DNA of 64,000 nucleotides. It comes from an uncultured Lentisphaerota bacterium (GTDB lineage Bacteria; Verrucomicrobiota; Kiritimatiellia; CAIQIC01). The notes beneath the pieces were generated by a model, which was not told the origin of the DNA, did no database searches, and worked only from the letters and a program-made list of their open reading frames with translations. The number at the start of each line of letters is the position of its first letter. Position 1 is the stretch's first letter. The DNA lies in the NCBI GenBank assembly GCA_903889245.1, contig CAISWQ010000029.1, positions 1 to 64,000 on the forward strand, read 5' to 3'. Positions 7,953 through 16,779 of the stretch are shown in pieces. Made by a program: the position numbers and the translations under genes.

Positions 7953-9758
7953 ATGGGTGGGATTATTCCAAAAAACCTGCTGGAGGACATCCGGTCGCGC
8001 TGCGATGTCGTGGACGTGATCGGCGCCTACCTCCAGCTCAAGCGCGCGGGCAGCACGTTCCGCGCGCTCTGCCCGTTCCACAAGGAGAAGACGCCCTCGT
8101 TCCACGTCAATCCGCAGCGCCAGATCTTCCACTGCTTCGGCTGCGGCAAGGGCGGCGACGTGTTCAAGTTCGTGATGGAGTACGAGAACGTGGACTTCGG
8201 CGCGGCGGCGCGCATCCTCGCGCAGCGCGCCGGCGTGCACCTGGAATTCGAGGAGTCGGGCCGCGAGCGCAGCCCCGGCGGCATCGAGAAGGACGCGCTG
8301 CTGCGGCTGCACGAGGACGTCGCCCAGCTCTATCACCGCTGCCTGCTCGACGACAAGCATGGCGCGGCGGCGCGCGACTACCTCGCCGGCCGCGCGTTGA
8401 GCCTGGAGGTCGCCAAGGATTTCCTGATCGGTTACGCGCCCGACCGCTGGGACACGTTGCTGCTCTGGGCCGAGAAGAAGAAAATCCCCGTCAAGCTGCT
8501 CGAGGCCGCCGGGCTGGTGCTGGCGAAGGACGCGGGCGGCTATTATGACCGCTTCCGCAACCGCCTGATGTTCTCGATCCGCGACGAGCTCGGCCGCGTC
8601 GTCGCCTTCAGCGGCCGCGTGATGAACCCCGACGAGAAGACGGCCAAGTACGTCAACAGCCCGGAGACGTTGCTGTTCAAGAAGGGGCGCATCCTCTTCG
8701 CGCTCGACCGCGCGCGCCGCGCGATCGCCGACGCGCGGCAGGCGATCCTGTGCGAGGGCCAGATTGACTGCATCCGCTGCCACCTCGCGGGCTTCACTAC
8801 CGTCGTCGCCTCGCAGGGGACGGCGCTGACCGAGGACCACGCGCGGCTGCTCAAGCGCTATGCCGATGAAATCCTGATCGTGCTCGACGCCGACACCGCC
8901 GGGCAGAACGCCGCGTTGCGCGCCGCCGAGGTCTTGCTCGGCGCGGGCTTGAGCATCCGCATCGCCGCGCTGCCGAAGGGTGAGGACCCCGACTCGCTGA
9001 TCCGTAAGCAGGGGCGCGAGGGTTTCGAGCGCGTACTCGCCGGCGCGGTCAGCACGCTGGAATTCCAGGCGGCGCTGCTCGGCGCGCGCGGCGAGCTGGC
9101 CAGCGAGGCCGGCAAGACCCGCAGCGCGCGCGCGATGCTGGAGCTGATCGCCCGCGCGCCGACCGCCGTACAGCGCGACCTGCTGCTGCACCAGGCCGCG
9201 GAACTGCTGGGCGTCTCCGAGGACGCCCTGCGCCAGGACGCGCGCCGCCTGCAGCGCGCGCCGGCGCGCGAGACCGCCGAGGCGCCGCCGGAAAAGCCGA
9301 TGGTCCACCCCACGGAGGAAATCCGCCTGCTCGAACTGCTCGTGCACAACCCGGACCTCGCCGGTGTGGTGGGCGGGCACCTCCCGGAAACACTGCTGAC
9401 CGATGCCGATTGCCGCGTGCTCTATCGCCTCTTGCTCGCCGCGCCGCCTGACCTCAACGCCGCCGTGAGTGAGGAGGGCGCCGAGTGCCAGCGGCTGGCG
9501 GCGCAGATCCAGATGGCGCCGGAGCGCGTCGGCGGCGCGGAATATACGCCGCGCGAAGCCGCGCAGGACCTGATCATCGTCATTGCCCGCGGCGTTTTGG
9601 AGCGGCAGCGCGCCGAAAAACAGAAACAGCGCGCCACCGCGCAGGGCGCGACCTTCGAGCGCCTGACGCAGGAGATCGCGCAACTCACGCTGGACCTGCG
9701 CAACCTGCGGCTGGACTGGCCGCAGGCCGAACTGGTCCTGCTGAGCCTGGCTGACTAG
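7953..9758 (+). CDS. dnaG: DNA primase (DnaG)
   Basis: A 601-residue primase that makes RNA primers at the replication fork. The N-terminal zinc-binding domain shows CPFH at residues 40-43 and CFGC at 61-64. The catalytic core and Toprim domain follow, with ILCEGQIDC, a VASQGTALT stretch and the acidic DADTAGQ. The C-terminal helicase-binding domain is present, ending in a Glu/Gln-rich helix. Length and order match the family. It converges on purN, with 80 bases between them that hold a hairpin. Confidence 0.96.
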   Translation: MGGIIPKNLLEDIRSRCDVVDVIGAYLQLKRAGSTFRALCPFHKEKTPSFHVNPQRQIFHCFGCGKGGDVFKFVMEYENVDFGAAARILAQRAGVHLEFEESGRERSPGGIEKDALLRLHEDVAQLYHRCLLDDKHGAAARDYLAGRALSLEVAKDFLIGYAPDRWDTLLLWAEKKKIPVKLLEAAGLVLAKDAGGYYDRFRNRLMFSIRDELGRVVAFSGRVMNPDEKTAKYVNSPETLLFKKGRILFALDRARRAIADARQAILCEGQIDCIRCHLAGFTTVVASQGTALTEDHARLLKRYADEILIVLDADTAGQNAALRAAEVLLGAGLSIRIAALPKGEDPDSLIRKQGREGFERVLAGAVSTLEFQAALLGARGELASEAGKTRSARAMLELIARAPTAVQRDLLLHQAAELLGVSEDALRQDARRLQRAPARETAEAPPEKPMVHPTEEIRLLELLVHNPDLAGVVGGHLPETLLTDADCRVLYRLLLAAPPDLNAAVSEEGAECQRLAAQIQMAPERVGGAEYTPREAAQDLIIVIARGVLERQRAEKQKQRATAQGATFERLTQEIAQLTLDLRNLRLDWPQAELVLLSLAD

Positions 9759-9811
9759 GCCGTCGCAAAGGTTGTGTCTTTCCACATAGACCGATACTCC
9801 CAAGCCATGGG

Positions 9812-9835
9812 GGAAGGGCCTTGGCCTTCCTACAG
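9812..9835. repeat. REP-like hairpin with CTACAG foot
   Basis: A GGAAGGGCC/GGCCTTCC stem with one bulged base is followed by TACAG, i.e. a GTAG-footed hairpin in reverse orientation. It sits between the convergent dnaG and purN ends and might also stop transcription, though no T-tract follows. Confidence 0.55.
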
Positions 9836-9838
9836 GGT

Positions 9839-10447
9839 TTAGCTCGCGAGGACGCGGCGGCCGGCGAGGCGCAACTTGCCGGAAGCGATCAGGCGCAGCG
9901 CGGCGGGGTAGGCCTCGTGCTCCTCCACCTGGATGCGCGCGTGCAGTGTCGCGGGCGTATCGCCATCGAGCACGGGCACGGCGCGCTGGACGATGATCGG
10001 GCCGGTATCGGTCCCGGCATCCACGAAGTGCACGGTGCAGCCGGCGACCTTGACGCCATAGTCGAGCGCCTGCTGCCACGAGGCGAGGCCGGGGAACGCG
10101 GGCAGCAGGGCGGGATGGATGTTGATGATGCGGCCGGCGTAGGCCCCAAGCAGGCCGGCCTTGATGATGCGCATGAAGCCGGCGAGCACGATGACGTCGG
10201 CTTGGTACGCACGCAGGATCTCGATCACGCGCTGCTCGGCGGCACCGTCGAGCTTGGTCTTGAAAGGGGCGCAGTCCACGTGCAGCGCCGGGAGGCCGTG
10301 CTGGCGGGCGCGCTCCAAAAGGAAAGCGTCGGCCACGTCGGAGATGACGCAGACAATGCGCGCGTCGAGTGTCCGGGCGGCGATGGCCTCGATGATCGCC
10401 TGCGCGTTGCTGCCCTTGCCGGAGCCGAGTATCGCGATGTTCAGCAT
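9839..10447 (-). CDS. purN: phosphoribosylglycinamide formyltransferase (PurN)
   Basis: A 202-residue folate-dependent GAR transformylase, the third step of purine synthesis. Visible are the phosphate loop GSGKGSN, GFMRIIKAGLL, the catalytic NIHPALLPAFPG (Asn and His) and GCTVHFVDAGTDTGPIIVQ with the catalytic Asp. The start MLNIAILGSG is preceded by an AGGAAA-type ribosome site. The reading frame extends upstream without homology, so the short start is preferred. It is divergent from the secreted-protein gene at 10.6 kb. Confidence 0.96.
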   Translation of the reverse strand: MLNIAILGSGKGSNAQAIIEAIAARTLDARIVCVISDVADAFLLERARQHGLPALHVDCAPFKTKLDGAAEQRVIEILRAYQADVIVLAGFMRIIKAGLLGAYAGRIINIHPALLPAFPGLASWQQALDYGVKVAGCTVHFVDAGTDTGPIIVQRAVPVLDGDTPATLHARIQVEEHEAYPAALRLIASGKLRLAGRRVLAS

Positions 10448-10570
10448 GATGGGTTTCCTGGCGCGGAGTATGCCAAGCGATCGGCTGAAAACAAGGTGTA
10501 ACCTTCCCGCGGGGCGCGGCGTAGGGACAGGTGAAGGCGGCGCCGGGATGGCGCGGCCCCAGGAGACATC

Positions 10571-11503
10571 ATGAAACATAGCGTGTTGTGGTTGGCGGTG
10601 GCGCTCGCGGCGGTCGGCGCGCGGGCGGCGGAACTGAAAATCGCGGAAGTGCCGGCGCAGGCGAAGTGGGTCGCGCACCTCGACGCCGAGAAGTTGCGCG
10701 CGTCGCAGGTCGGCCAGAAGCTGCTCGCGGAAATCCAGGCCGATGCCAAGGCGACCGCGCAGTTGAACGCGGTCCAGAATGCCGTCGGTGTGGACCTGCG
10801 CAAGGATATCAGCGACCTGACGCTTGGCGGGGGCGACGACAAGAAGAACCACGGCGTCATGATCGTTCGCGGCCCGTTCAACACGGAGAAGCTGCTCGTG
10901 GCGCTGCGCGCCAACCCGCAGCACGAGGAACTGGCCGAGGGCGACGCCTCCTATCACAAGTGGTTTGACAAGGGCCACGACAACTTCGGCGCCTTTCTCC
11001 CCGGCGGCCGCTGCGTCTTCAGCGAGAACCGCGAGGCCGCCAAGACGACGGCCGATGTCATCCGCACCGGCCAGGGTGGCCTCACGCCCGAGAGCGCGCT
11101 TGGCAGGCTTGCCAAGGAAGGGGCCGGTTGCATCATCTTTGCCGCGGTGGATGGCGGCGAAGGCCTGCCCGGCGATAAGCAGCCGCAGGCCGCCGTGCTG
11201 CGCAAGATCACCGCCGCCGCGCTGCGCGTGACGGAAAACGCCGGCCGCGTGCAGGGCGAGCTCGCCGTACAGGTGGCCACCGCCGAGGACGCCGTGCGTA
11301 TCGCCGAGATCGTGCGCGGCCTGATCGCGCTGGGCCTGCTCAACGAGGACATGCCGCCGGCCGTCGCCCGCCTGGCGCAGACCGCGCAGGTGAAGCAGGA
11401 CGGCCAGAAGATCAAGGTGCTGGTCAGTTGTCCGCCCGAGGATGTGTTACAATTCCTCAAGAACAAACGTGGACAACCCAAGGACCAGACCAGCGCCTTC
11501 TGA
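10571..11503 (+). CDS. secreted protein of unknown function, upstream of ECF sigma factor
   Basis: A 310-residue protein with a clear signal peptide (MKHSVLWLAVALAAVGARA, cleavage near residue 19-20). The mature part is mixed alpha/beta without cysteine clusters or enzyme motifs I recognise. It resembles DUF3352-like secreted proteins only loosely. An AGGAG ribosome site precedes the ATG. Its 3' end overlaps the proposed start of the sigma-factor gene, so the protein may belong to the same signalling unit, for instance as a target or sensor; that is inference. Confidence 0.7.
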   Translation: MKHSVLWLAVALAAVGARAAELKIAEVPAQAKWVAHLDAEKLRASQVGQKLLAEIQADAKATAQLNAVQNAVGVDLRKDISDLTLGGGDDKKNHGVMIVRGPFNTEKLLVALRANPQHEELAEGDASYHKWFDKGHDNFGAFLPGGRCVFSENREAAKTTADVIRTGQGGLTPESALGRLAKEGAGCIIFAAVDGGEGLPGDKQPQAAVLRKITAAALRVTENAGRVQGELAVQVATAEDAVRIAEIVRGLIALGLLNEDMPPAVARLAQTAQVKQDGQKIKVLVSCPPEDVLQFLKNKRGQPKDQTSAF

Positions 11504-12086
11504 TGGTGCGGTGGACGAGGGCCTGCTTGTGCAGCGTGCGCAGGCCGGCTGCGCCGCGAGTTTTGCGCAGCTTGTCGCGCTGTTTACGCCGCGGCTGCTG
11601 CGGTTTCTCGAACGCCGCACCGGCCGCCGCCACGACGCCGAGGACCTGGTGCAGGAGACGTGGGTACGCGCCTACCGCTACCTGCACCGTTTCCAGCGCG
11701 GTCGCAGTTTCGCTGCGTGGCTGTGGACGATCGCCGCACGGCTCAATGCCAGCCGCCGCCGGAAAAAGGCGCTGCCGCTCGCCGAGTGGAACGACGACAT
11801 CGCCGCCGCGGGGCCCGATGCCGCGCAGCAGCTCGCCGCGGCGGAAAGCGGCGCGGGCCTGTGGGCGCTGGCGGCGCGCGTGTTGCGGCCGGCGCAGCGT
11901 GAGGCGCTGTGGTTGTTCTATGTCGAGGAACTGTCCGTGAAAGAAACCGCGAAAATCCTGGGACTGACGACCATCGGCGCCAAGGTGCTGCTGCACCGCG
12001 CGCGCCGCCGGCTCGGCGTCGCCCTGCGGCAGCAGGCCGGGGGCGAGGCGCCGCTGCTCGCCTGGCAGGAAGGAGCGCGCCCATGA
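11442..12086 (+). CDS. ECF-family RNA polymerase sigma factor
   Basis: A sigma-70 family regulator of extracytoplasmic-function type. Region 2 reads RRTGRRHDAEDLVQETWVRAYRYLHRFQRGRSFAAWLWTIA in pieces: DAEDLVQETW and FAAWLWTIA are diagnostic. Region 4 shows LRPAQREALWLFYVEELSVKETA followed by the helix-turn-helix. Start candidates are ATG 11,442, GTG 11,469 and GTG 11,511; the family usually begins just before DEGLLVQRAQAG, so a shorter protein is possible. The stop overlaps the anti-sigma start by four bases. Confidence 0.9.
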   Translation: MCYNSSRTNVDNPRTRPAPSDGAVDEGLLVQRAQAGCAASFAQLVALFTPRLLRFLERRTGRRHDAEDLVQETWVRAYRYLHRFQRGRSFAAWLWTIAARLNASRRRKKALPLAEWNDDIAAAGPDAAQQLAAAESGAGLWALAARVLRPAQREALWLFYVEELSVKETAKILGLTTIGAKVLLHRARRRLGVALRQQAGGEAPLLAWQEGARP

Positions 12087-12667
12087 TCTGCTGGTATCAC
12101 CGCTGGCAACTCTCCCGCGCCGCCGATGCGCGCCGCGCCGCGCCGCCCGCCACGCAGGCGCACCTCGCCGGGTGCGAGGCCTGCCGCGATTACGCCGCGC
12201 TCTGTACGCGCCTGCCGCGCGCCCTCGCCGTGCCCGCGCCGCCGGACACCGCCTGGCTCGAACAAAAAATTCTTTCGCAGACCACCCGCGCGCCGGCCAC
12301 TTCCGAGGCTTGGAAAAACCGCGCGGAAATTTTCCAGGGCGTGGGAAAAAATCCGTGGGCTTTTCCAAGTCTTGGAAAAACCGCCGGAATTTTTTCCAAG
12401 CCTTGGAAATCCGCGCTGGCCGCCGCCGTGCTGCTGCTCCTTGCGGCCTTCGGCTGGCAGCAATGGCGCGCCGCGCAGGTGGAGCAGCGGCTCGCCGCCC
12501 TCCAGACGATGCGGAAGATCTACGACTCCGCCGCCGCGGTGGTCAGCCCGGCGGCGCTCCAAAACCAGGTTTCCTCCCAGGCGCAGCAACTCGCGGAAGA
12601 GGCCGCCGCCACCGTGAAGGCGCTCGGCAGTTTGCTGCCCAGCGCCGCGCTGCCCAGCAGCACCTGA
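12083..12667 (+). CDS. zf-HC2 anti-sigma factor with palindrome-derived insert
   Basis: A 194-residue probable anti-sigma factor, coupled to the sigma gene by an ATGA overlap. It carries the zinc-binding anti-sigma motif HxxxCxxC (His27, Cys31, Cys34), one transmembrane helix at about 110-125 and a periplasmic, helix-rich tail. Between the zinc domain and the membrane helix, residues 74-110 are encoded entirely by four copies of the 19-bp palindrome. Copies are read in different frames, as SEAWK, IFQGVGK, FPSLGK and FSKPWK. The insert adds lysines on the expected cytoplasmic side. No stop or frameshift results, so the gene appears functional. Confidence 0.8.
   Translation: MICWYHRWQLSRAADARRAAPPATQAHLAGCEACRDYAALCTRLPRALAVPAPPDTAWLEQKILSQTTRAPATSEAWKNRAEIFQGVGKNPWAFPSLGKTAGIFSKPWKSALAAAVLLLLAAFGWQQWRAAQVEQRLAALQTMRKIYDSAAAVVSPAALQNQVSSQAQQLAEEAAATVKALGSLLPSAALPSST
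12299..12410. repeat. 19-bp palindrome cluster inside the anti-sigma gene, 4 copies
   Basis: Four copies at about 30-bp spacing. The third (TTTTCCAAGTCTTGGAAAA) and fourth are nearly perfect. The second, with GGGCGTGGG in the centre, carries an extra base. All are translated in the host gene without interrupting it. Confidence 0.95.
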
Positions 12668-12715
12668 ACGGGCTGGCGTCGTCAGCGCAACAGCGGGTTT
12701 GGCTCCAGCGCTTTA

Positions 12716-14494
12716 TCATGGCACCGGACGCAAAACCAACTCGTGCCTGCCGGGTGGGACGGCGTCGGCCACGTTACCCAGCACGGGTTTGCCATCGAGC
12801 AGCAACATAGCCTTGGGTTTGGCGGGCAGGACGATGCGAGCGGTTGAAGTCGCTGGCAGGTCCACGGTCAGGCGGAACTCGTTACCATTGTCGCAGCGCA
12901 GGGTCACGGGGCCGCGTGGCGTGGGGATACGGCCCTCGGCCCACTTCAGGTGGCCGAGGCGCGGCTGGATGTGCAGCTTTGTCCAGCCAGGTGCGAGTGG
13001 CGCCACGCCGAGCAGCTTACGCGGCAGAACGCTCGCCGGTGCCGCGCCCCACGCGTGGTTCCAGTCCTGGTTGGGCTTGTACTTCGTGTCCCACGCCTCC
13101 AGTGCGATGGTCGTGCCGATGTCCTCGACCATGTGCCGCCAACTCCGGTCGCCGGGCGCGAGCATCAGCGCCAGCGCGTGGCTGGCCTGGTCGTGATCGA
13201 ACAGCGCGTCCATCAGAAACTGCGCGGCATAGACGCTGCAGGCCATGCCACGGCCGCGTACAAAAGCCACCACGCGCGCGCGGCGCTCCTCTGGCACGAG
13301 GCCGAACGCGAGCGGGAACAGGTTCGCGTGCTGCGAACTGTGCTGGCTGCCCAGGCCATCCACATAGAGGCCCGTAGCGGTGTCCACGAGCTTCTCGTTC
13401 AGCGCGCGTATCACCTGGGCGGCGGCGGCGCGGTAGTTCTTTTCATCCGCCGGCTTGCCGAGCACGGCGGCGATGTCCGCCATCTGCCGCAGGGCCTGCG
13501 CGTGGAAGGCATTGACGACCGTGTTCACGGGCAACATTTCGCAGCCATCGCGTTCGCCGGCGGGCCAGTCCACGATGTCGCGGATGGACTTGATGTGGAT
13601 CGCCTTGCCCACCGCGTCCGGCAATTTTTTGGGGGTAGAGATCAGGCCCTCCGGCCCGGCGAGCGCCAGCAGCGTCTTGGCCTGCAGGTCGGGATAGAAC
13701 GCGCGCAGACTCGTGGCGTCGCCACTGAAGAGATAATCCTCCCACGCGATGAGCACGGAGAAGAGAATCCACTCCGTCGGCCACGTGGGATGCTGGATCA
13801 AGTATTCGTGCGTGTAACGCGGCAGGGTCGCCTCGCCGGCGGTGTAATACCAGCCGAGCTGGTTGAGGTAGGCATCGGCCTCGTAAGGCTTGCGCTCGCG
13901 GTCGCCATCCACGAAGACGCCGCCGAAGCTCGTCGCTTTCATCGTGTGCTTGCACAGCTCCCAGATCGCATTCAGTTTGGGCTCGGAGCAGTTGAAATAG
14001 GCCGCCGTGTCATCAAAGGGATACTGCGCCGCGAGCTGGCGCACGTGCGTGGCCTGGAGCCCCGGCGGCGCCTGCTCGATCTCCACATAGCGGAACGGCA
14101 TCACCGGCCCGAGCTCCGGCGGCATCAGCCGCGCGTCTGCTGGCTTTAACGGCACGACGTAGCGCGACTGCCCGGCGGCGAGCGTTACCTCGGTTTTGTG
14201 ATAACGCACCGAGCCGCCCGGCTGGCGGTGGAGGCTGCGCGGCGCGGCGAGCCGCTCACCGAGGTGCACGATCAGTTTGTGGCCCGCCGCGGGGGCCGGG
14301 ATGTGCAACTCCAATCCCGCGAACGCCGCGCGGCCGAAGTCCACGAACACATGGCCCGCGCCGAGGGCGGTGAATTCAACCGGTGCGACGGGTGTCTGCT
14401 GCCGTGGCAGCGGCTTGAGCGTGTACCGATCTTCGGCCGCGATGGCGGTGATCGCCAGGCCGGTGACCAAGACGGACAAGGTGTAAAGTTTCAT
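12716..14494 (-). CDS. alpha-L-rhamnosidase-like glycoside hydrolase (GH78 type), secreted
   Basis: A 592-residue protein with an N-terminal signal peptide (cleavage after ITAIAA). A beta-sandwich region is followed by an (alpha/alpha)6 barrel holding GGVFVDGDRERKPYEAD, a GH78-like acidic motif, and later DWNHAWGAAP near the C-terminal beta domain (LGVAPLAPGW). It should release terminal rhamnose or a related deoxysugar in the periplasm. It is the last gene of a minus-strand run with KDPG aldolase and KDG kinase, only 29 bases after kdgK, so it may feed that catabolic route. The exact substrate cannot be read from sequence. Confidence 0.8.
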   Translation of the reverse strand: MKLYTLSVLVTGLAITAIAAEDRYTLKPLPRQQTPVAPVEFTALGAGHVFVDFGRAAFAGLELHIPAPAAGHKLIVHLGERLAAPRSLHRQPGGSVRYHKTEVTLAAGQSRYVVPLKPADARLMPPELGPVMPFRYVEIEQAPPGLQATHVRQLAAQYPFDDTAAYFNCSEPKLNAIWELCKHTMKATSFGGVFVDGDRERKPYEADAYLNQLGWYYTAGEATLPRYTHEYLIQHPTWPTEWILFSVLIAWEDYLFSGDATSLRAFYPDLQAKTLLALAGPEGLISTPKKLPDAVGKAIHIKSIRDIVDWPAGERDGCEMLPVNTVVNAFHAQALRQMADIAAVLGKPADEKNYRAAAAQVIRALNEKLVDTATGLYVDGLGSQHSSQHANLFPLAFGLVPEERRARVVAFVRGRGMACSVYAAQFLMDALFDHDQASHALALMLAPGDRSWRHMVEDIGTTIALEAWDTKYKPNQDWNHAWGAAPASVLPRKLLGVAPLAPGWTKLHIQPRLGHLKWAEGRIPTPRGPVTLRCDNGNEFRLTVDLPATSTARIVLPAKPKAMLLLDGKPVLGNVADAVPPGRHELVLRPVP

Positions 14495-14523
14495 GCGCCT
14501 ATCTTCCCAAGCCCCTCAAATTC

Positions 14524-15615
14524 CTAACGTACGACGCGGCCGGAGACGGACCCCCCCATCAGCGCCTCGACCTCGGCGCGGCTGGAGAAGTTATAGTCGC
14601 CGAGGATGGAGTGCGCGAGGCACGAGGCCGCCGCCGCAAACGCGACCGCGGTTGGCGGCGTGGCCAGTTCCGGCGTCAGCCTTGCGAAAATCAGCCCGGC
14701 GGCAAACGCATCGCCGCCGCCGACGCGGTCCACGATGTGCGTGATCTGATAGGGTTGGTAGTGCCCCTCGCGCAGCGGCGCGTAGTGGGCGCGGTCGGCC
14801 GCGGCGTCGTAGAGCATCGCGCCCCAGTTGTTGTGCGAGGCCGAGAAGCTCTCGCGCAGCGTGACCGCCACCAGCCTGACCTGCGGGAACTGGGCGACGA
14901 TCTGGCGCGCGACGTCGGGATACTTGTCGGTCGCGAGCCGGCCCGACTGCACGTCGGTATCGCGCGCGTGGATGCCGAGCACCTCGCCGGCGTCCTCCTC
15001 GTTGCCGATCACCACATCCACGAACGGCAGCAGTTGCCGCAGCGTGCGCTGGGCGAGCGCCTGCGGTTCGACCGCCGGATCCCAACTCCAGAGCTTGCGG
15101 CGGAAATTCAGGTCGCACGAGACGATCACGCCCTGCGCCTTGGCCGCCTGGGCCGCCGCCTGCGCGGCCTGGCTGGCTAGCGCGGAGATGGCCGGCGTGA
15201 TGCCGGAGAGGTGGAACCAGCTCGCGCCCTTGAAAATCTCCGCCCACGGATAGCTCTCCGGCGGCGTCAACGAAATCGCCGACCCGTCGCGGTCATAGAT
15301 GACGTTGCTCGGTCGTTGGTTCGCGCCGGTTTCGAGGAAGTAGAGCCCGAGCCGGCCGCGCTTCGTGCGCTGGATGTGCCGCGTGTCCACGCCCATCGCC
15401 TTCAAATTCGCCACGCAGGCGTCGCCGATGGCGTTCGCGGGCAGGGCGGTGACGAACGCGGCCTCGCCGCCGAGATAGGCGACCGAGGCGGCGACCGTCG
15501 CCTCCGCGCCGGCGAACGTGAAGTCGAGGCTGCCCGGCATGGCCTGCCGGAAGCGCAGGAAGCCGCGCGGTGCAACGCGGCCCATGATCTCGCCAAATGT
15601 GATGACGCGTTTCAT
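14524..15615 (-). CDS. kdgK: 2-keto-3-deoxygluconate kinase (PfkB family)
   Basis: A 363-residue ribokinase-family sugar kinase. It starts MKRVITFGEIMGRVAP, a typical KDG-kinase opening, and has the C-terminal signature DRVGGGDAFAAGL with the catalytic Asp. It overlaps the upstream KDPG aldolase gene by four bases. The pair forms the last two steps of hexuronate or related sugar-acid breakdown: KDG to KDPG, then to pyruvate and glyceraldehyde 3-phosphate. Specificity is inferred from the neighbour; the fold alone would fit other PfkB kinases. Confidence 0.85.
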   Translation of the reverse strand: MKRVITFGEIMGRVAPRGFLRFRQAMPGSLDFTFAGAEATVAASVAYLGGEAAFVTALPANAIGDACVANLKAMGVDTRHIQRTKRGRLGLYFLETGANQRPSNVIYDRDGSAISLTPPESYPWAEIFKGASWFHLSGITPAISALASQAAQAAAQAAKAQGVIVSCDLNFRRKLWSWDPAVEPQALAQRTLRQLLPFVDVVIGNEEDAGEVLGIHARDTDVQSGRLATDKYPDVARQIVAQFPQVRLVAVTLRESFSASHNNWGAMLYDAAADRAHYAPLREGHYQPYQITHIVDRVGGGDAFAAGLIFARLTPELATPPTAVAFAAAASCLAHSILGDYNFSSRAEVEALMGGSVSGRVVR

Positions 15616-16286
15616 CTCGTGCCACCCGCGCGGGCGCGCTTGACGATGTCGGTGGCCTCACGGGCATTTTTGGTGATCGCCGCCCAGTCGCGCTTCTGGA
15701 TCGCCTCGCGCGGCGCGAGCCACGAGCCGCCGAGCGCGTGGATCAGCGGCTCGCGCGTGTAGGTCTCCGCGTTCGCGGCGCTGACGCCGCCGAGCGGGAT
15801 GTAGCGGACGCCGAGGTGCGCGAACGGCGTGGCGATGCTGCGCAGGTAGGCCAGCCCGCCGCAGGGCTCTGACGGGAAAAACTTCAGCAGCCGGCAGCCG
15901 AGTTCGAGCGCGTGCTCGATGTCGCTCGGCGTGCAGATACCGGGCGCGAACGGCAAGCCGACCGCCTGCGCCGCCTGCACGGTGCGCGGGTTCAGGCCGG
16001 GTGCGACGCCGAACGCCGCGCCGGCCGCGGCGGCCTCCTTGACCTGCTCCGGCGTCAGGATCGTGCCGACACCGACGAGCATCTGTGGCACGCCGGCGCG
16101 GATGCGGCGTACGCACTCCAACGCGGCTGGCGTGCGCAGCGTCAGCTCGATGCAGTCCACGCCACCGGCGAGCAGCGCCTGCGCGAGCGGGACGGCAGCC
16201 TCGGCGTCGTCGAGTACGAGCACGGCAATCATGCCGGTCTGGCGGATGCGGGCCGAAAGTTCATCGGGAAAGATTTTCGCGCTCAT
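15612..16286 (-). CDS. eda: KDPG/KHG aldolase
   Basis: A 224-residue class I aldolase. The glutamate is in CIELTLRT, the Schiff-base lysine in LLKFFPSE, and the phosphate site in RYIPLGGVSAANAETY. The second of two tandem ATG codons is chosen because AGGAG lies five bases before it; starting three bases earlier is possible. The upstream promoter appears to use one copy of the 19-bp palindrome as its -35 region. Confidence 0.92.
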   Translation of the reverse strand: MSAKIFPDELSARIRQTGMIAVLVLDDAEAAVPLAQALLAGGVDCIELTLRTPAALECVRRIRAGVPQMLVGVGTILTPEQVKEAAAAGAAFGVAPGLNPRTVQAAQAVGLPFAPGICTPSDIEHALELGCRLLKFFPSEPCGGLAYLRSIATPFAHLGVRYIPLGGVSAANAETYTREPLIHALGGSWLAPREAIQKRDWAAITKNAREATDIVKRARAGGTR

Positions 16287-16318
16287 CATGGCTCCTGATT
16301 GGGTTGTTGCGTGGCGCG

Positions 16319-16347
16319 CTTATAGCCCGCGCGCGCCGGTTTTCCAA
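16319..16347 (-). promoter_or_regulatory. probable promoter of eda-kdgK-GH78, -35 inside the palindrome
   Basis: On the minus strand TTGGAA, the right half of a perfect palindrome copy, is separated by exactly 17 bases from TATAAG. TATAAG matches the -10 consensus at five of six positions and TTGGAA matches the -35 at four. The predicted start leaves a leader of about 25 bases with a ribosome site. Confidence 0.5.
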
Positions 16348-16446
16348 GCCTTGGAAAAGCCGCGCGCTGAATTTCCAAGGATGGGAAGGTTTCACGGCGG
16401 ACTTTTCCAAGGCTTGGAAAAAATTGGTGCATGGTTTCCAAGGTGC
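16340..16446. repeat. 19-bp palindrome cluster, 3 copies and a half site
   Basis: Perfect copies begin at 16,340 and 16,403. A degenerate copy (TTTCCAAGGATGGGAAGG) starts near 16,371 and a half site (GGTTTCCAAGG) near 16,434. Spacing is about 31 bp. The cluster fills the DNA between eda and the SRP RNA gene. Confidence 0.9.
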
Positions 16447-16460
16447 GGACATCTTCGCCG

Positions 16461-16489
16461 TTGCCAAGGTGGGCGGGCGGCGGTATCGT
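16461..16489 (+). promoter_or_regulatory. probable SRP RNA promoter
   Basis: TTGCCA and TATCGT are separated by 17 bases. The predicted start falls at or within a few bases of the 5' end of the SRP RNA stem. Confidence 0.5.
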
Positions 16490-16493
16490 CCCC

Positions 16494-16764
<271 letters not shown>

Positions 16765-16779
16765 GATTTGAGGAATGTC

